Origin: Pseudomonas linyingensis | GTDB lineage: Bacteria > Pseudomonadota > Gammaproteobacteria > Pseudomonadales > Pseudomonadaceae | Assembly: GCF_900109175.1 (NCBI RefSeq) | Contig: NZ_FNZE01000018.1 | Location: forward strand, 1-64,000 | Direction: 5' to 3' | DNA length: 64,000 nucleotides | Program-made: the position numbers and the translations under genes | In this document: positions 46,868 through 55,621 of the stretch, one piece after another | Position numbering within the stretch: the first letter of the stretch is position 1 | How the letters are laid out: each line of letters begins with the position of its first letter | Notes under the pieces: model-generated | The model's input: only the letters and a program-made list of their open reading frames with translations | Database searches by the model: none | Told to the model about the DNA's origin: nothing

Positions 46868-47101
46868 TCAGAAGCCGAACTGGCCGAGGGCGGCCATCAG
46901 CACCAGCGCCAACACGGCGAGGCCGACGCACTGCACCCAGCGCTCCTCACTGTGGCCACTGCGCCAGCCATGGCGGGGATATCTACCCAGGGTGAACAGC
47001 TTCACCCACGGCCAGCCGACCCAGTAGAAGAAAGTGCCGAGGAAGAAGTCGCCGATGACGTCGACGAGAAGACGCCCAACCAGAGCCAGAATCTGATCCA
47101 T
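46868..47101 (-). CDS. Small membrane protein
   Basis: A 77-residue protein with two likely spans (residues 6-30 and 56-76) and a basic middle (GRYPRHGWRSGHSEERW). I do not recognise it. It stands alone on the minus strand. A ribosome site is not clear, so this call rests on the reading frame and the hydrophobic pattern. Confidence 0.6.
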   Translation of the reverse strand: MDQILALVGRLLVDVIGDFFLGTFFYWVGWPWVKLFTLGRYPRHGWRSGHSEERWVQCVGLAVLALVLMAALGQFGF

Positions 47102-47298
47102 TTTTTACTGACTCCAGCAAATAAATCCGTCCCGTTTTTCTGCCACCGTGCATACGGGACACGTACACGGCGGTTCGATGGATATATTCCTACCGCGCCG
47201 CAATGGCCGGCAGACCCAAATTCTCGATGAACCGCACCGGCAAGGCCAGTACCGGGGTCGTGCTCAACCACCAGCGGCCGACCGCCATGCTATGCGGC

Positions 47299-47727
47299 CT
47301 AGCTTTGCCAGTGATAGACATTCGTAACCTTCTCGCTGCTATCAAAACAGACGCGCAAGTAGTCGGTATCGATCTTCAAACCTGAACAGTAGCCAAGCTC
47401 GTAATCGAAGCAGTTGTTTTTGGCTGTCCGCATAGGCTCACCGATTAGGCGGGTAACCGTTGCCTTGGGTGCTCCAACAGTCAAATGATTTCTCTCCAAA
47501 TCCCGGCACATCGGGCCACGAAGACATGCCATCTCTTTGTCGAAGCAATCATGATCACTCTTGCAGCTCAGCGCGGAAGACCAGACTGCGCTGTCAAAGC
47601 TCTCTCCCATGAATGGTAGATCGTGAAAGGCAAAGCGGAGAATGGGTTTCCAAAATAGAACAAGCAGCAATAACACTGCTGCAGTGAAAATGACAGCCCA
47701 CTTCATGATCTTTAAGGCGCGTGACAT
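47299..47727 (-). CDS. Single-span protein with cysteine-rich periplasmic part
   Basis: A 142-residue protein. One membrane span near residues 8-28 (MKWAVIFTAAVLLLLVLFW) is followed by a cysteine-rich outer part (LSCKSDHDCFDKEMACLRGPMCRDL, NCFDYELGYCSGLKI, CFDSSE). GAGG before the ATG at 47727 supports this start; an ATG six codons earlier is possible. Composition is more AT-rich than the nif genes. The function is unknown. Confidence 0.65.
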   Translation of the reverse strand: MSRALKIMKWAVIFTAAVLLLLVLFWKPILRFAFHDLPFMGESFDSAVWSSALSCKSDHDCFDKEMACLRGPMCRDLERNHLTVGAPKATVTRLIGEPMRTAKNNCFDYELGYCSGLKIDTDYLRVCFDSSEKVTNVYHWQS

Positions 47728-47742
47728 AAAATCCTCAAGATG

Positions 47743-48007
47743 CATAACAATTAAGTCAACAGGCGAGCAAAAGCATAACTTTTGCGAGTCCAGCGAGCGA
47801 AGCAAACGATTTGAATACGGAGCAAGGCCGATAACAATGCTGACCCCCCGTGATCGATTGAGCGCTTGCCCCCGCTGCGCGAACTACAGAATGGCCCGGG
47901 CGGCAACGCCCAGCGAAGGCCGGATATACGAATGCAACCGCACTGACGACAGGGTTGGAACAGGGTTACTCACCACTTGTGGGGAGAGTCCATATACGCC
48001 TTGTTAG
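47743..48007 (-). other. attC-like segment between two small genes (tentative)
   Basis: Read on the minus strand, CCTAACAAGGCG begins a few bases after the stop codon of the gene at 48010, and TTGACTTAATTGTTATGC ends it, 16 bp before the next small gene. Between are inverted repeat blocks (GCAAAAGTTATGCTTTTGC). Ends like CYTAACAA and GTTATGC recall integron cassette recombination sites, but it is long at 265 bp and does not match the core exactly. Confidence 0.35.
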
Positions 48008-48009
48008 GA

Positions 48010-48396
48010 CTACACAAATGCAAGGCTGAGCACCAGTCCAGGCGTGGTGAGAGCTAGAAGGATAATAGCAAGTCTTTTCAGGGCAAATAGAGTGACCTGT
48101 GTAGTGGTGTTTGCATGCATTGGAGATATGAAGCCCCATGCGAAACCGATAATTGGGTAGTGTGCAAATATTAATGCTAGACCTAAAGTTGGTTGGCCGT
48201 GCACGGGCTTCATGTTGGAAAAGAGGTTGACCATTGCATACGGTGATGTAAATGTATTGGAAATGAAGGCGGCAATACCTAGTGTATTGCCATTTATGAT
48301 TAATAAAAATTGAATCAAGGCAATTAGTAGAAAAACCAGAGCTAGGAATGCAGCAGAGCCTATTCTGTGCCCAGGGGGCGGGATTAATAGAGGCAT
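48010..48396 (-). CDS. Small AT-rich three-span membrane protein
   Basis: A 128-residue protein with three to four hydrophobic spans (FLALVFLLIALIQFLLIING near 16-36, LALIFAHYPIIGFAWGFI near 73-90 and a C-terminal span). It matches no family that I know. AGGA lies about 8 nt before the ATG at 48396. Its AT-rich codon use differs sharply from the neighbours and suggests transferred DNA. Confidence 0.6.
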   Translation of the reverse strand: MPLLIPPPGHRIGSAAFLALVFLLIALIQFLLIINGNTLGIAAFISNTFTSPYAMVNLFSNMKPVHGQPTLGLALIFAHYPIIGFAWGFISPMHANTTTQVTLFALKRLAIILLALTTPGLVLSLAFV

Positions 48397-48429
48397 GCTG
48401 GATATCCTAACTATAAATAGACACCAAGT

Positions 48430-48542
48430 GGTGTATGACTCCCCGGACGGGGCTTGTGGATAACATTCCTTGTCCTTCCGTTCATCCCTGTCTAGACCGC
48501 GGCTTTCAGCGGTAGGGTGGTGCCTCTGGGGAGTTATACACC
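48430..48542. repeat. 15-bp inverted repeat pair bounding 83 bp
   Basis: GGTGTATGACTCCCC at 48430-48444 is repeated in inverted form at 48528-48542 with one mismatch. It lies in the 406-bp gap (48397-48802) before the nafY genes. It may be a small transposon end or a long hairpin. The rest of the gap shows nothing I can identify. Confidence 0.6.
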
Positions 48543-48802
48543 AGAGACAGCAAGCGGATGACAGGACGTTAACGGCGATACCCGTGCTTGTCCACCGCAA
48601 GCGCGCATGCGGATATGAGCCATCTGCCAATTGAGAAACCCGACGCAGATTTGGCGTCTGCGCCGGGGCGGGTGACCGGGGAAACAGTGCATAGCCTTTC
48701 GATGCTATTTCGCCAGGTGCCATTCCCCGCCGTAGGCAGGCTAGTCGTGCGACTGACAGGCAGGCAAGGCGCTGGCGGCCAGCAGACGGTGTTCGCTGCG
48801 CT

Positions 48803-49534
48803 TCAAGCCACCTCGTCCGACAGGGCAAAGCGCACCCGCTGCTCGGCGCTCTGCCCGAGCAGCTTGGCCAGCCACGGTGGCGGCGAGCCGGCCATCACGC
48901 GCTGCAGTTCGGCCAGCACCACCTCGGCCTGGTCGCCCTGGGGTTTCTTCAGCGGGTGGATGCCGGCCTTGACCACCTTGGCCGCGGCAGGGCCGCCGAT
49001 GGAGACGACATACAGCACCTGGCAGTCGGCGATCTGCTCGACGCGCCAGGCGTTCTTGTCCTCGGCCAGATCGGCTTCCAGGGTCGAGCGAATGTCGATC
49101 AGCGTCTGCTCGCCGGCGCCGACCTGATAGATCAGAAAACGCAGACAGGTGCCGAAGTGGCCATCGAGCTGCGCACCGTTGTTGGAGGCAATGGCCACGC
49201 GGATCGAGCCGGCCGGCACCTCGCTCAAGGCCGCCGGCTGCGGCAGGTCGTCGGCGACGGTCTCGCCCCAGAGGATGCGCACCGCCTCCTTGAGGGCCGC
49301 CATCGGCGTATCGAGCAGGTCGACGTCCTCCTCGGAGCCGGCCAGGCCGATCTTCAGGTCGGTGACGGTCACCCCCTGCAGGCTCTGTTCGGTCAGCGGG
49401 CCGTTGACCTGCTGGTTGAGGATTTCCAGCAGTTGGCCGACGCTGGTGCCGGGCAGGGCCCGGGCAGCCAGGGCGATGCGCAGCGCGGTTTCGCGGCTCA
49501 TGCTTACGGGATTCATGCTTGCAGGACTATTCAT
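48803..49534 (-). CDS. NafY-type cofactor-binding protein, copy 2
   Basis: A 243-residue protein. Residues 10-85 form the sterile-alpha-like N-terminal domain (SMSRETALRIALAARALPGTSVGQLLEIL). The C-terminal domain carries IRVAIASNNGAQLDGHFGTCLRFLIYQVG and CQVLYVVSIGGPAAAKVVKAGIHPLKKP, including the DGHFG His that binds FeMo-cofactor in NafY. It is about two-thirds identical by eye to copy 1. It is the last gene in the rnf block and begins inside the stop codon of a tiny nafY fragment. Confidence 0.88.
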   Translation of the reverse strand: MNSPASMNPVSMSRETALRIALAARALPGTSVGQLLEILNQQVNGPLTEQSLQGVTVTDLKIGLAGSEEDVDLLDTPMAALKEAVRILWGETVADDLPQPAALSEVPAGSIRVAIASNNGAQLDGHFGTCLRFLIYQVGAGEQTLIDIRSTLEADLAEDKNAWRVEQIADCQVLYVVSIGGPAAAKVVKAGIHPLKKPQGDQAEVVLAELQRVMAGSPPPWLAKLLGQSAEQRVRFALSDEVA

Positions 49535-49674
49535 CAGCGGGCTCCTGGACGACCGCGGCGGTCGTCATGGTCATGGGGTCGAGCATGGGGCAGCGGATCG
49601 TCAGCAACTGGCGCGCGGGTGGCCAGCGCGATACGCAGGGCGGCTTCGCGGCTCAGGTTCGCGGGACTGTTCAT
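49534..49674 (-). CDS. 46-residue NafY N-terminal fragment with a His-rich tail
   Basis: This short frame begins MNSPANLSREAALRIALATR, matching the first residues of NafY copy 2 (MNSPASMNP... SRETALRIALAAR). It then leaves the family and ends in PHARPHDHDDRRGRPGAR. GAGGAGG lies 5 nt before the ATG and its TGA overlaps the ATG of NafY copy 2 (ATGA), so it is set up for coupled translation. It may be a truncated third nafY or a new small peptide. Translation is inferred from the signals only. Confidence 0.5.
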   Translation of the reverse strand: MNSPANLSREAALRIALATRAPVADDPLPHARPHDHDDRRGRPGAR

Positions 49675-49695
49675 CGCTGCCTCCTCGGCCTTGGC

Positions 49696-50094
49696 TTATG
49701 CCTGGTGGTACCCTTCCCCGCCGCACGCATGCTCGTCGTGGGGCTGGCCGGGCGGCAGGGCGTCGGCGAGGAAGGCCTTGACCGCGCGTTCGGGATCGCT
49801 TTCGCCGGTGGTGAGCAGGCTCACGCCGCGCTCGCCGAGACGACGGATCACGCCGTCGCCGGCACTGCCGGCAATCGCCACGTCCACCGCATGCAGCGGG
49901 TGGCGCTCGGGCTGCTCGCAGACATGCCACTCGTGCAGGCAGGCGTGCTCGTCCAATTCGAGGGTGTAGGCGCCGTCCGGTGCCTCGCCCGGCCAGACGT
50001 CGAACACCCGCCAGCGATGGGCCCGCCCGGCGTGGCCGGCCACCTGGCCCTGGCGGTCGATGGCCACGGCGATCAGTCGACGAATATCACTCAT
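49696..50094 (-). CDS. NifX/NifB-type FeMo-cofactor domain protein
   Basis: A 132-residue protein that looks like a lone dinitrogenase-cofactor-binding domain: IRRLIAVAIDRQGQVAGHAGRAHRWRVFDV at the start and VDVAIAGSAGDGVIRRLGERGVSLLTTGESDPERAVKAFL near residue 75. The C-terminus is His-rich (PHDEHACGGEGYHQA). It lies between the two nafY copies. Such domains bind FeMo-cofactor precursors. Start at the ATG 50094, 2 bp after the nafY copy 1 stop; a TTG is 2 codons earlier. Confidence 0.78.
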   Translation of the reverse strand: MSDIRRLIAVAIDRQGQVAGHAGRAHRWRVFDVWPGEAPDGAYTLELDEHACLHEWHVCEQPERHPLHAVDVAIAGSAGDGVIRRLGERGVSLLTTGESDPERAVKAFLADALPPGQPHDEHACGGEGYHQA

Positions 50095-50096
50095 GT

Positions 50097-50819
50097 TCAA
50101 AGCACCTCATCCGAACGGGAAAAGCGCACGCGCTGCTCGGCGGCGACACCGAGCAGCTTGGCCAGCCACGGCGGCGGCGAGCCGGCCATCACCGCCTGCA
50201 GTTCGGCGAGGATGTCCGCCGCCATGCCGCCCTCGATCCGCTTCATCGGGTAGATGTCGGCACGCACCACCTTGGCCGCCGCCGGTCCGCCGACCGACAC
50301 CACGTAGAGCACCTGGCAGTCGCGGATCAGGTCGACGCGAAAGCCGTTGCGGTCATCCGAGAAGTCGGCCTCCAGGGCCGAACGGACATCGACCAGCGCC
50401 TTTTCCTCGGCGCTCACCTGGTAGATCAGAAAGCGCAGGCAGGAGCCGAAGTGGCCGTCCAGGTTCTCGCCGCTGTTGGAGGCGATGGCCACGCGGATCG
50501 AGCGCTCCGGCAGCGTGTCGAGGACCACCGGCTGCGGCAGGTCGCTGTCCACGGTCTCGCCCCAGAGGATGCGCACTGCGTCCTTGATCGCCGGCAGGCC
50601 GACGCTGATGTCCTCGCCATCCTCCTCGCCGTCGGCACTGGCGAAGCCGGTCTTGAGGTTGGTGACGGTCACCGTCTGCAGGCTCTCCTCGGTCAGCGGG
50701 CCTTCGATGCTCTGATGAAGCATCTCCAGCAGCCTGCCGACGCCGATGCCGGGCAGTACCCGGGCGGCCAGGGCGATGCGCAGCGCGGTGTCGCGACTCA
50801 TGTTCATGGGGGTTTGCAT
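50097..50819 (-). CDS. nafY: NafY-type cofactor-binding protein, copy 1
   Basis: A 240-residue protein. The N-terminal helical domain (NMSRDTALRIALAARVLPGIGVGRLLEML) is followed by the cofactor domain with IRVAIASNSGENLDGHFGSCLRFLIYQVS and CQVLYVVSVGGPAAAKVVRADIYP. NafY (gamma protein) of Azotobacter binds apo-MoFe protein and FeMo-cofactor. As in Azotobacter it follows rnfH. Start at 50819 is set by GAGGAGG 6 nt upstream; nearby ATGs lie in frame. Confidence 0.92.
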   Translation of the reverse strand: MQTPMNMSRDTALRIALAARVLPGIGVGRLLEMLHQSIEGPLTEESLQTVTVTNLKTGFASADGEEDGEDISVGLPAIKDAVRILWGETVDSDLPQPVVLDTLPERSIRVAIASNSGENLDGHFGSCLRFLIYQVSAEEKALVDVRSALEADFSDDRNGFRVDLIRDCQVLYVVSVGGPAAAKVVRADIYPMKRIEGGMAADILAELQAVMAGSPPPWLAKLLGVAAEQRVRFSRSDEVL

Positions 50820-50842
50820 CAGCGGCCTCCTCGGCGAGCTAA

Positions 50843-51097
50843 TCAATCGTCATCGTCGTCATCGTCGAGCACCCGCGTGATGCGCTGGTAGATCTCCACG
50901 CGGTCGCCTTCCTTCAACGGACTGTCGAGCTTCACCAACTTGCCGAACACGCCGACCTTCTGTTTTTTCAGGTCGATCTCCGGGCAGAAGCGCAGCAGCC
51001 CGGACTGCTCGATGGCCTGGGCCACGCTACTGCCGTCGGCGACCTGGCAGCTCAGCAGTAACGGCTGGGCGGCGGCATACACCACAGCGACTTTCAT
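50843..51097 (-). CDS. rnfH: RnfH, small ubiquitin-like protein of the Rnf1 cluster
   Basis: An 84-residue beta-grasp protein ([25 protein letters not shown] through [21 protein letters not shown]). It ends in an acidic tail of seven consecutive Asp residues. RnfH is encoded at the end of many rnf operons; its exact role is unknown. Confidence 0.93.
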   Translation of the reverse strand: MKVAVVYAAAQPLLLSCQVADGSSVAQAIEQSGLLRFCPEIDLKKQKVGVFGKLVKLDSPLKEGDRVEIYQRITRVLDDDDDDD

Positions 51098-51118
51098 GGT
51101 TTCACTCCTGTGCCGGAC

Positions 51119-51805
51119 TCATTGCAGTACCACCAGTTCGCCGTGACTCTTGATCCGCCGCTCGGCGCGCTTGCGGTCAAGCACGCGCTTGCCGGCGAGC
51201 AGGAAGCCCAGGACGATGAACGCTCCCGGCGGCAGGACGGCCAGCAGGATGCCCTGGAAGCCGGGCAGCACGGTGATCTCCAACCACTGGAAGTGCGGCC
51301 CCAGCAGCGACGAGGCCTGGGCAAACAGGGTGCCGCTGCCGAGGATCTCGCGGATGCCGCCGATCAACACCAGCACCCAGGTGAAGCCGATACCCATGCC
51401 GGCGCCGTCGAGGATCGAGGGAATCACCGGGTTCTTCAGGCTGAAGGATTCGGCGCGGCCGAGCACCGCGCAGTTGGTGACGATCAGGGCGATGAACAGA
51501 CCGAGTACCTTGTACAGCTCGTGCATCCAGGCGTTCATCGCCATATCGATCAGGGTCACCACACCGGCGATCAGACCGATCATCACCGGGTTGCGCACCT
51601 CGGGCGAAATGGTATGGCGCAGCGCCGAGATGATCGCGTTGGTCAGGATCAGCACCAGGGTGGTGGCCAAGCCCATGCCCAGGCCGTTGGTGGCGGTGGT
51701 GGTGACCGCCAGCGCCGGGCACAGGGCGAGCATCTGCACCAGGGCGACGTTGTAGTCCCACAGCGCCGAGGTGAAGTAGTGCCACGGTCGTTTCGCTTCG
51801 CTCAT
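51119..51805 (-). CDS. rnfE: Rnf complex subunit RnfE
   Basis: A 228-residue integral membrane subunit with about six spans, the partner of RnfA in the membrane core. Motifs [27 protein letters not shown] and [14 protein letters not shown] hold the inner cysteine conserved between RnfA and RnfE. ATG at 51805 overlaps the rnfG stop by 4 bp. Confidence 0.94.
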   Translation of the reverse strand: MSEAKRPWHYFTSALWDYNVALVQMLALCPALAVTTTATNGLGMGLATTLVLILTNAIISALRHTISPEVRNPVMIGLIAGVVTLIDMAMNAWMHELYKVLGLFIALIVTNCAVLGRAESFSLKNPVIPSILDGAGMGIGFTWVLVLIGGIREILGSGTLFAQASSLLGPHFQWLEITVLPGFQGILLAVLPPGAFIVLGFLLAGKRVLDRKRAERRIKSHGELVVLQ

Positions 51806-52479
51806 GGTTGTGCCTCCTCTTCCGGAGCGGTCAGCCGCGCGGCCTGGCGGACCTGGAACTGCAGGGCCTGCAGCACGCTCTTGACCACCGCGCGCGGGGT
51901 GATGGTGGCGCCGGCGAACTGGTCGAACTGGCCGCCGTCCTTCTTCACCTTCCACTGCGCCAGCGGGGTGTTGGCCAGCGACAGGCCGTCGAACGCCTTG
52001 ATCCAGTCGCTGCGCGAGACTTCGATCTTGTCGGCCAGCCCGGGGGTTTCCTTGTGGCTGAGCACCCGCACGCCGAGGATCTGCCCCTCGCTGCTCAGCG
52101 CGACCAGGTGGAGGATGGTGCCGCCGTAGCCGATGTTGCCGACCTGGAAGGCCACCGCCACCAGGCGGCCGTCCTTGCGCGCCGGATACACCTCGACCGC
52201 GCCCAGCTCGGCGTCCTGCAGGCTGAACGCATCGGCCAGCGGGTTGTTGTCGTACAGCCGCTGCGGCAGCACCTGGCGCAGCACGGCGAGGCGGTCGGCC
52301 TCCTGCTGGACGGCGATCTGCTCATGGGTCAGCTGGTTGCCGAGCAGCAGCGCCAGCGCCACCAGCGCGCAGACCGCCGCCAGCGACAACCCCTGGTACT
52401 CGACCCGCGACCGCCAGCGTTGCAGCCGCGAAGGCGGCGCGACGGCCGCCTGCGCGGGGGTCAGCGTGCTCTCGCTCAT
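51802..52479 (-). CDS. rnfG: Rnf complex subunit RnfG
   Basis: A 225-residue protein with one N-terminal membrane span (about residues 30-52) and a periplasmic domain that carries covalent FMN. The flavin-attachment motif is GATITPRAV near residue 190, with the modified Thr in the second T position. It transfers electrons within the complex. It overlaps rnfE and rnfD by 4 bp. Confidence 0.93.
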   Translation of the reverse strand: MSESTLTPAQAAVAPPSRLQRWRSRVEYQGLSLAAVCALVALALLLGNQLTHEQIAVQQEADRLAVLRQVLPQRLYDNNPLADAFSLQDAELGAVEVYPARKDGRLVAVAFQVGNIGYGGTILHLVALSSEGQILGVRVLSHKETPGLADKIEVSRSDWIKAFDGLSLANTPLAQWKVKKDGGQFDQFAGATITPRAVVKSVLQALQFQVRQAARLTAPEEEAQP

Positions 52480-53576
52480 GGCTTGCCCTCCTGATTGAGC
52501 GGATTGGTTTGCCGCCCGACGGGCAGCGGCTTGCCGCGTGCGTTGCGGCCGTAGGCGCGCGGCCGCCAGTAGCGATCAATCAGCGGGGTCAGCGCATTCA
52601 TGAACAGCACGGCGAAGGCCACCGCCTCGGGGAAGCTGCCCCAGGTGCGGATCACGTAGACCAGCACGCCGCAGCCGGCGCCGAAGATCAGCCGGCCGCT
52701 GCGGCTGACCGGCGAGGTGACCGGATCGGTGGCGATGAACAGCGCACCGAGCAGCAGGCCGCCGCTGGCCAGGTGGTAGAGCCCGCCGGGATAGCGCCCG
52801 GGATTGATCTGGTGGGCGATGGCCGCCAGCAGCAGCACGGCGAGCAGCATGCTCAGGGGGATTTCCCAGTGGATGATGCGCCGCGCCAGCAGCCAGGCGC
52901 CGCCGAGCAGGAGCAGCAGCTCGGAGGTTTCGCCCAGGCTGCCGGCGCTGTTGCCGAGCAGGGCTGCCAGCAGGCTGAAGTCGCCGGCGAGGATCGCCTC
53001 GGCGCTGTGGCCCAGGGTCAGCTCGGTCTTCAGGTGGCCCAGCGCGGTGGCGCCGCTCATGCCGTCGGCCAGCGGAGCGCCGGCGAAGGTGATCGCCAGA
53101 CCCTCGACGAAGCCCGGCGCGCCGGCCGAACCCAGCGGCTGCGGCAGCGCCCAGGTGGTCATCTGCAGCGGGAAGGCAATCAGCAGGGCGACCCGCGCCA
53201 GCATCGCCGGGTTGAACGGGTTCTGGCCGATACCACCGTACAGCTGCTTGCCGATGCCGATGGCGAACACGCTGCCGCCGACGGCGATCCACCAGGGCGC
53301 CCACGGCGGCAGCGACAGGGCCAGCAGCCAGCCGGTGAGCAGCGCCGAACCGTCCTGCAGGCGCGCCAGCGGCTGGCCGAGCCAGCGCAGGCAGGCGGCC
53401 TCGGTGGCCAACGCGCTGGCGCAGGTCAGCAGCCACAGGTTGATCGCCGGCCAGCCGAACAGGTAGAGACCGAACAGGGTGGCCGGTGCCAGCGCCAGGC
53501 AGACGTGGAGCATGATGCGGTTGACCGAGGAACGGTCGTGGGCGAAAGGCCCGGAGGCGATGCCGATGCTGCTCAT
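52476..53576 (-). CDS. rnfD: Rnf complex subunit RnfD
   Basis: A 366-residue membrane subunit with about nine spans. The flavin-attachment segment in this family is the DGMSGATALGHLKTE region (near residue 180), which is present. It belongs to the Na+/H+-pumping NqrB/RnfD family and lies in the membrane core. ATG at 53576 overlaps the rnfC stop. A long out-of-frame reading frame covers the same stretch. Confidence 0.94.
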   Translation of the reverse strand: MSSIGIASGPFAHDRSSVNRIMLHVCLALAPATLFGLYLFGWPAINLWLLTCASALATEAACLRWLGQPLARLQDGSALLTGWLLALSLPPWAPWWIAVGGSVFAIGIGKQLYGGIGQNPFNPAMLARVALLIAFPLQMTTWALPQPLGSAGAPGFVEGLAITFAGAPLADGMSGATALGHLKTELTLGHSAEAILAGDFSLLAALLGNSAGSLGETSELLLLLGGAWLLARRIIHWEIPLSMLLAVLLLAAIAHQINPGRYPGGLYHLASGGLLLGALFIATDPVTSPVSRSGRLIFGAGCGVLVYVIRTWGSFPEAVAFAVLFMNALTPLIDRYWRPRAYGRNARGKPLPVGRQTNPLNQEGKP

Positions 53577-55033
53577 GACTGCACCTCGCTGGTCGGCTTG
53601 TCCGCCGGCTTGCGCTTGGCGGCCTTGACCGCTTCCTTGGCCGCGGCCTCCTGGGCATGGCGCTCGGCGCGGGCCTCGGTCAGCCGCTTGATGTATTCGG
53701 TCTTGCGCTCGGCGCTGCGCCGCTCGTCCTGCTTGCCCATGGCGTACTGGAAGTACTGCACCAGCGGGATGTGCGAGGGGCAGACGTAGGAGCAGCAGCC
53801 GCAGAGGATGCAGTCGCGCAGGCCATAGTCGCTGGCACCGTCGAGGTCGTCGGCGCGCGCGCGGGCGGCCATTTCCAGCGGCAGCAGGCCCATCGGGCAG
53901 GCGTCCACGCAGCTGGCGCAGCGGATGCACGGCGAGGCCTGGTCGTTGCGCAGTTCGTGCGGGGCCAGGGCCAGCAGGCCGGTGGCGCCCTTGATCACCG
54001 GCACCTGCAGCGACGGCAGGGCGACCCCCATCATCGGCCCGCCGAGCAGCAGGCGCTGCGGCTCGAGAGACAGGCCGCCGCAGGCATCGAGCAGTGCCTG
54101 GGCCGGGGTGCCGATCAGCACCTCGAGGTTCCGCGGGTTGTTCACGCAGCTGCCGGCCACGCTGACCACCCGCGAGATCAGCGGACGGCCGTGGCGCAGC
54201 GCCTGCTGGATGGCGTAGACGGTGCCGACGTTGTGCACCAGCGCACCGACCGAGGTGCTGCGCGCCTCGGCCGGTACCTCGCGGCCGGTGACCGACTGGA
54301 TCAGCTGCTTGGCCGAGCCCATCGGGTACAGCGCCGGCACCGCCTCGACCTCGATGGCACCGAACGGCTCGCTGGCCGCGCGCATGGCGGCCAGCGCCTC
54401 GGGCTTGTTGTCCTCGATGGCGATCACCACCCGGTAGGCGCGCAGGATGTGCTGGATCAGCCGCGCGCCGTCGACGATGGCCTCGGCGCGCTCGCGCATC
54501 AGGCGGTCGTCGCAGGTCAGGTAGGGTTCGCACTCGCTGCCGTTGACCAGCACGGTCTTGATCTCGTGGCGGGTGCCCTGCTTGAGCTTGACCGCCGCCG
54601 GGAAGATCGCCCCGCCCATGCCGACGATGCCGGCCTGGGCGACGCGCTCGGCCAAGACCAGCGGACTCTCGTCGAACGGGTTGGCCGGCACGTCCAGCTC
54701 GATCCAGCGCTCCTCGCCGTCGCACTCGAGGACCATGCCGTTGACGGTCAGGCCGGAGGGATGCGGAGCGAGGATCGGGCCGATCTCGACGATCCACCCC
54801 GAGCTGGGCGCATGGATCGGCGCCGACATTTCCGCCGGCGAACCGGCGATCAGCTGGCCCTTGAGGACCCGGTCGCCGACCTTGACCAGCGGCAGCGCCT
54901 CGGCGCCGGCGTGCTGGCGCAGCGGCAGGTAGAGGCGCGGCGGCAGCGGCAGGCCGCCGATCGGCAGCGCTGCCGAGCGGTCCTTGTGGGCGGCCGGGTG
55001 GATACCACCGCGGATGCGAGCGAGATTGAACAT
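53573..55033 (-). CDS. rnfC: Rnf complex subunit RnfC
   Basis: A 486-residue peripheral subunit that takes up electrons. The N-terminal domain begins MFNLARIRGGIHPAAHKD; the nucleotide/FMN part has GMGGAIFPAAVKL near residue 130. Two [4Fe-4S] motifs are near residues 365-415 (CIRCASCVDACPMGL and CILCGCCSYVCPSHI). The C-terminus is an Ala/Lys-rich tail. RnfC links the complex to NADH or ferredoxin. Confidence 0.95.
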   Translation of the reverse strand: MFNLARIRGGIHPAAHKDRSAALPIGGLPLPPRLYLPLRQHAGAEALPLVKVGDRVLKGQLIAGSPAEMSAPIHAPSSGWIVEIGPILAPHPSGLTVNGMVLECDGEERWIELDVPANPFDESPLVLAERVAQAGIVGMGGAIFPAAVKLKQGTRHEIKTVLVNGSECEPYLTCDDRLMRERAEAIVDGARLIQHILRAYRVVIAIEDNKPEALAAMRAASEPFGAIEVEAVPALYPMGSAKQLIQSVTGREVPAEARSTSVGALVHNVGTVYAIQQALRHGRPLISRVVSVAGSCVNNPRNLEVLIGTPAQALLDACGGLSLEPQRLLLGGPMMGVALPSLQVPVIKGATGLLALAPHELRNDQASPCIRCASCVDACPMGLLPLEMAARARADDLDGASDYGLRDCILCGCCSYVCPSHIPLVQYFQYAMGKQDERRSAERKTEYIKRLTEARAERHAQEAAAKEAVKAAKRKPADKPTSEVQS

Positions 55034-55053
55034 GGGGATGCTCCGTGATCGAT

Positions 55054-55578
55054 TCAGACCGCCTGGGGCTTGCTCCAGCGCCAGGTGTCCAGGGTCGGCG
55101 CCTGCGTGACGAGGGCCACGCAATCCTCCGGGCAGGCTTCCTGACACCGGGCGCAACCGGTGCAGGCGTCCCGCAGCACGCTGTGGATCTGCCCGCTGGC
55201 GCCGACGATGGCGTCGGTCGGGCAGGCGCGGTAGCAGCGGGTGCAGCCGGTGCACTGCGCCGCGTCGATCCGCGCCAGCAGCGGCGCGCTCATCTGTCCG
55301 GCGTCCAAGGTCACGCCGAGCAGTTCGGCGAGCTTCTCGGCCAGGGCCACGCCGCCGGGCGGGCAGCAGGTGACGGCGGCCTGGCCTTCGACCAGCGCGC
55401 TGGCGGCCGGGCCGCAACCGGGGAAGCCGCACTGGCCGCACTGGCTGCCGGGCATCAGCCCTTCGATTTCCTTGAGCAGCGGGTTGTCGTCGCTGACCGC
55501 GAACTTGCGCGCCGCCAGGCCCAGGCCGCTACCCAGCAGCAGGCCCATCACCGCCAGGGCCAGGGTTGCCATCAGCAT
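55054..55578 (-). CDS. rnfB: Rnf complex subunit RnfB
   Basis: A 174-residue iron-sulfur subunit. One N-terminal membrane span (residues 3-22) is followed by a first cluster motif (GSQCGQCGFPGCGPAA near residue 46) and two ferredoxin motifs (CTGCTRCYRACP near residue 113, CTGCARCQEACP near residue 142). RnfB is thought to deliver electrons to ferredoxin or flavodoxin for nitrogenase. Confidence 0.95.
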   Translation of the reverse strand: MLMATLALAVMGLLLGSGLGLAARKFAVSDDNPLLKEIEGLMPGSQCGQCGFPGCGPAASALVEGQAAVTCCPPGGVALAEKLAELLGVTLDAGQMSAPLLARIDAAQCTGCTRCYRACPTDAIVGASGQIHSVLRDACTGCARCQEACPEDCVALVTQAPTLDTWRWSKPQAV

Positions 55579-55621
55579 CTCGCTCTCCTCGCCGGCAACT
55601 GCCGGCCATCGCAGTTGCAGG

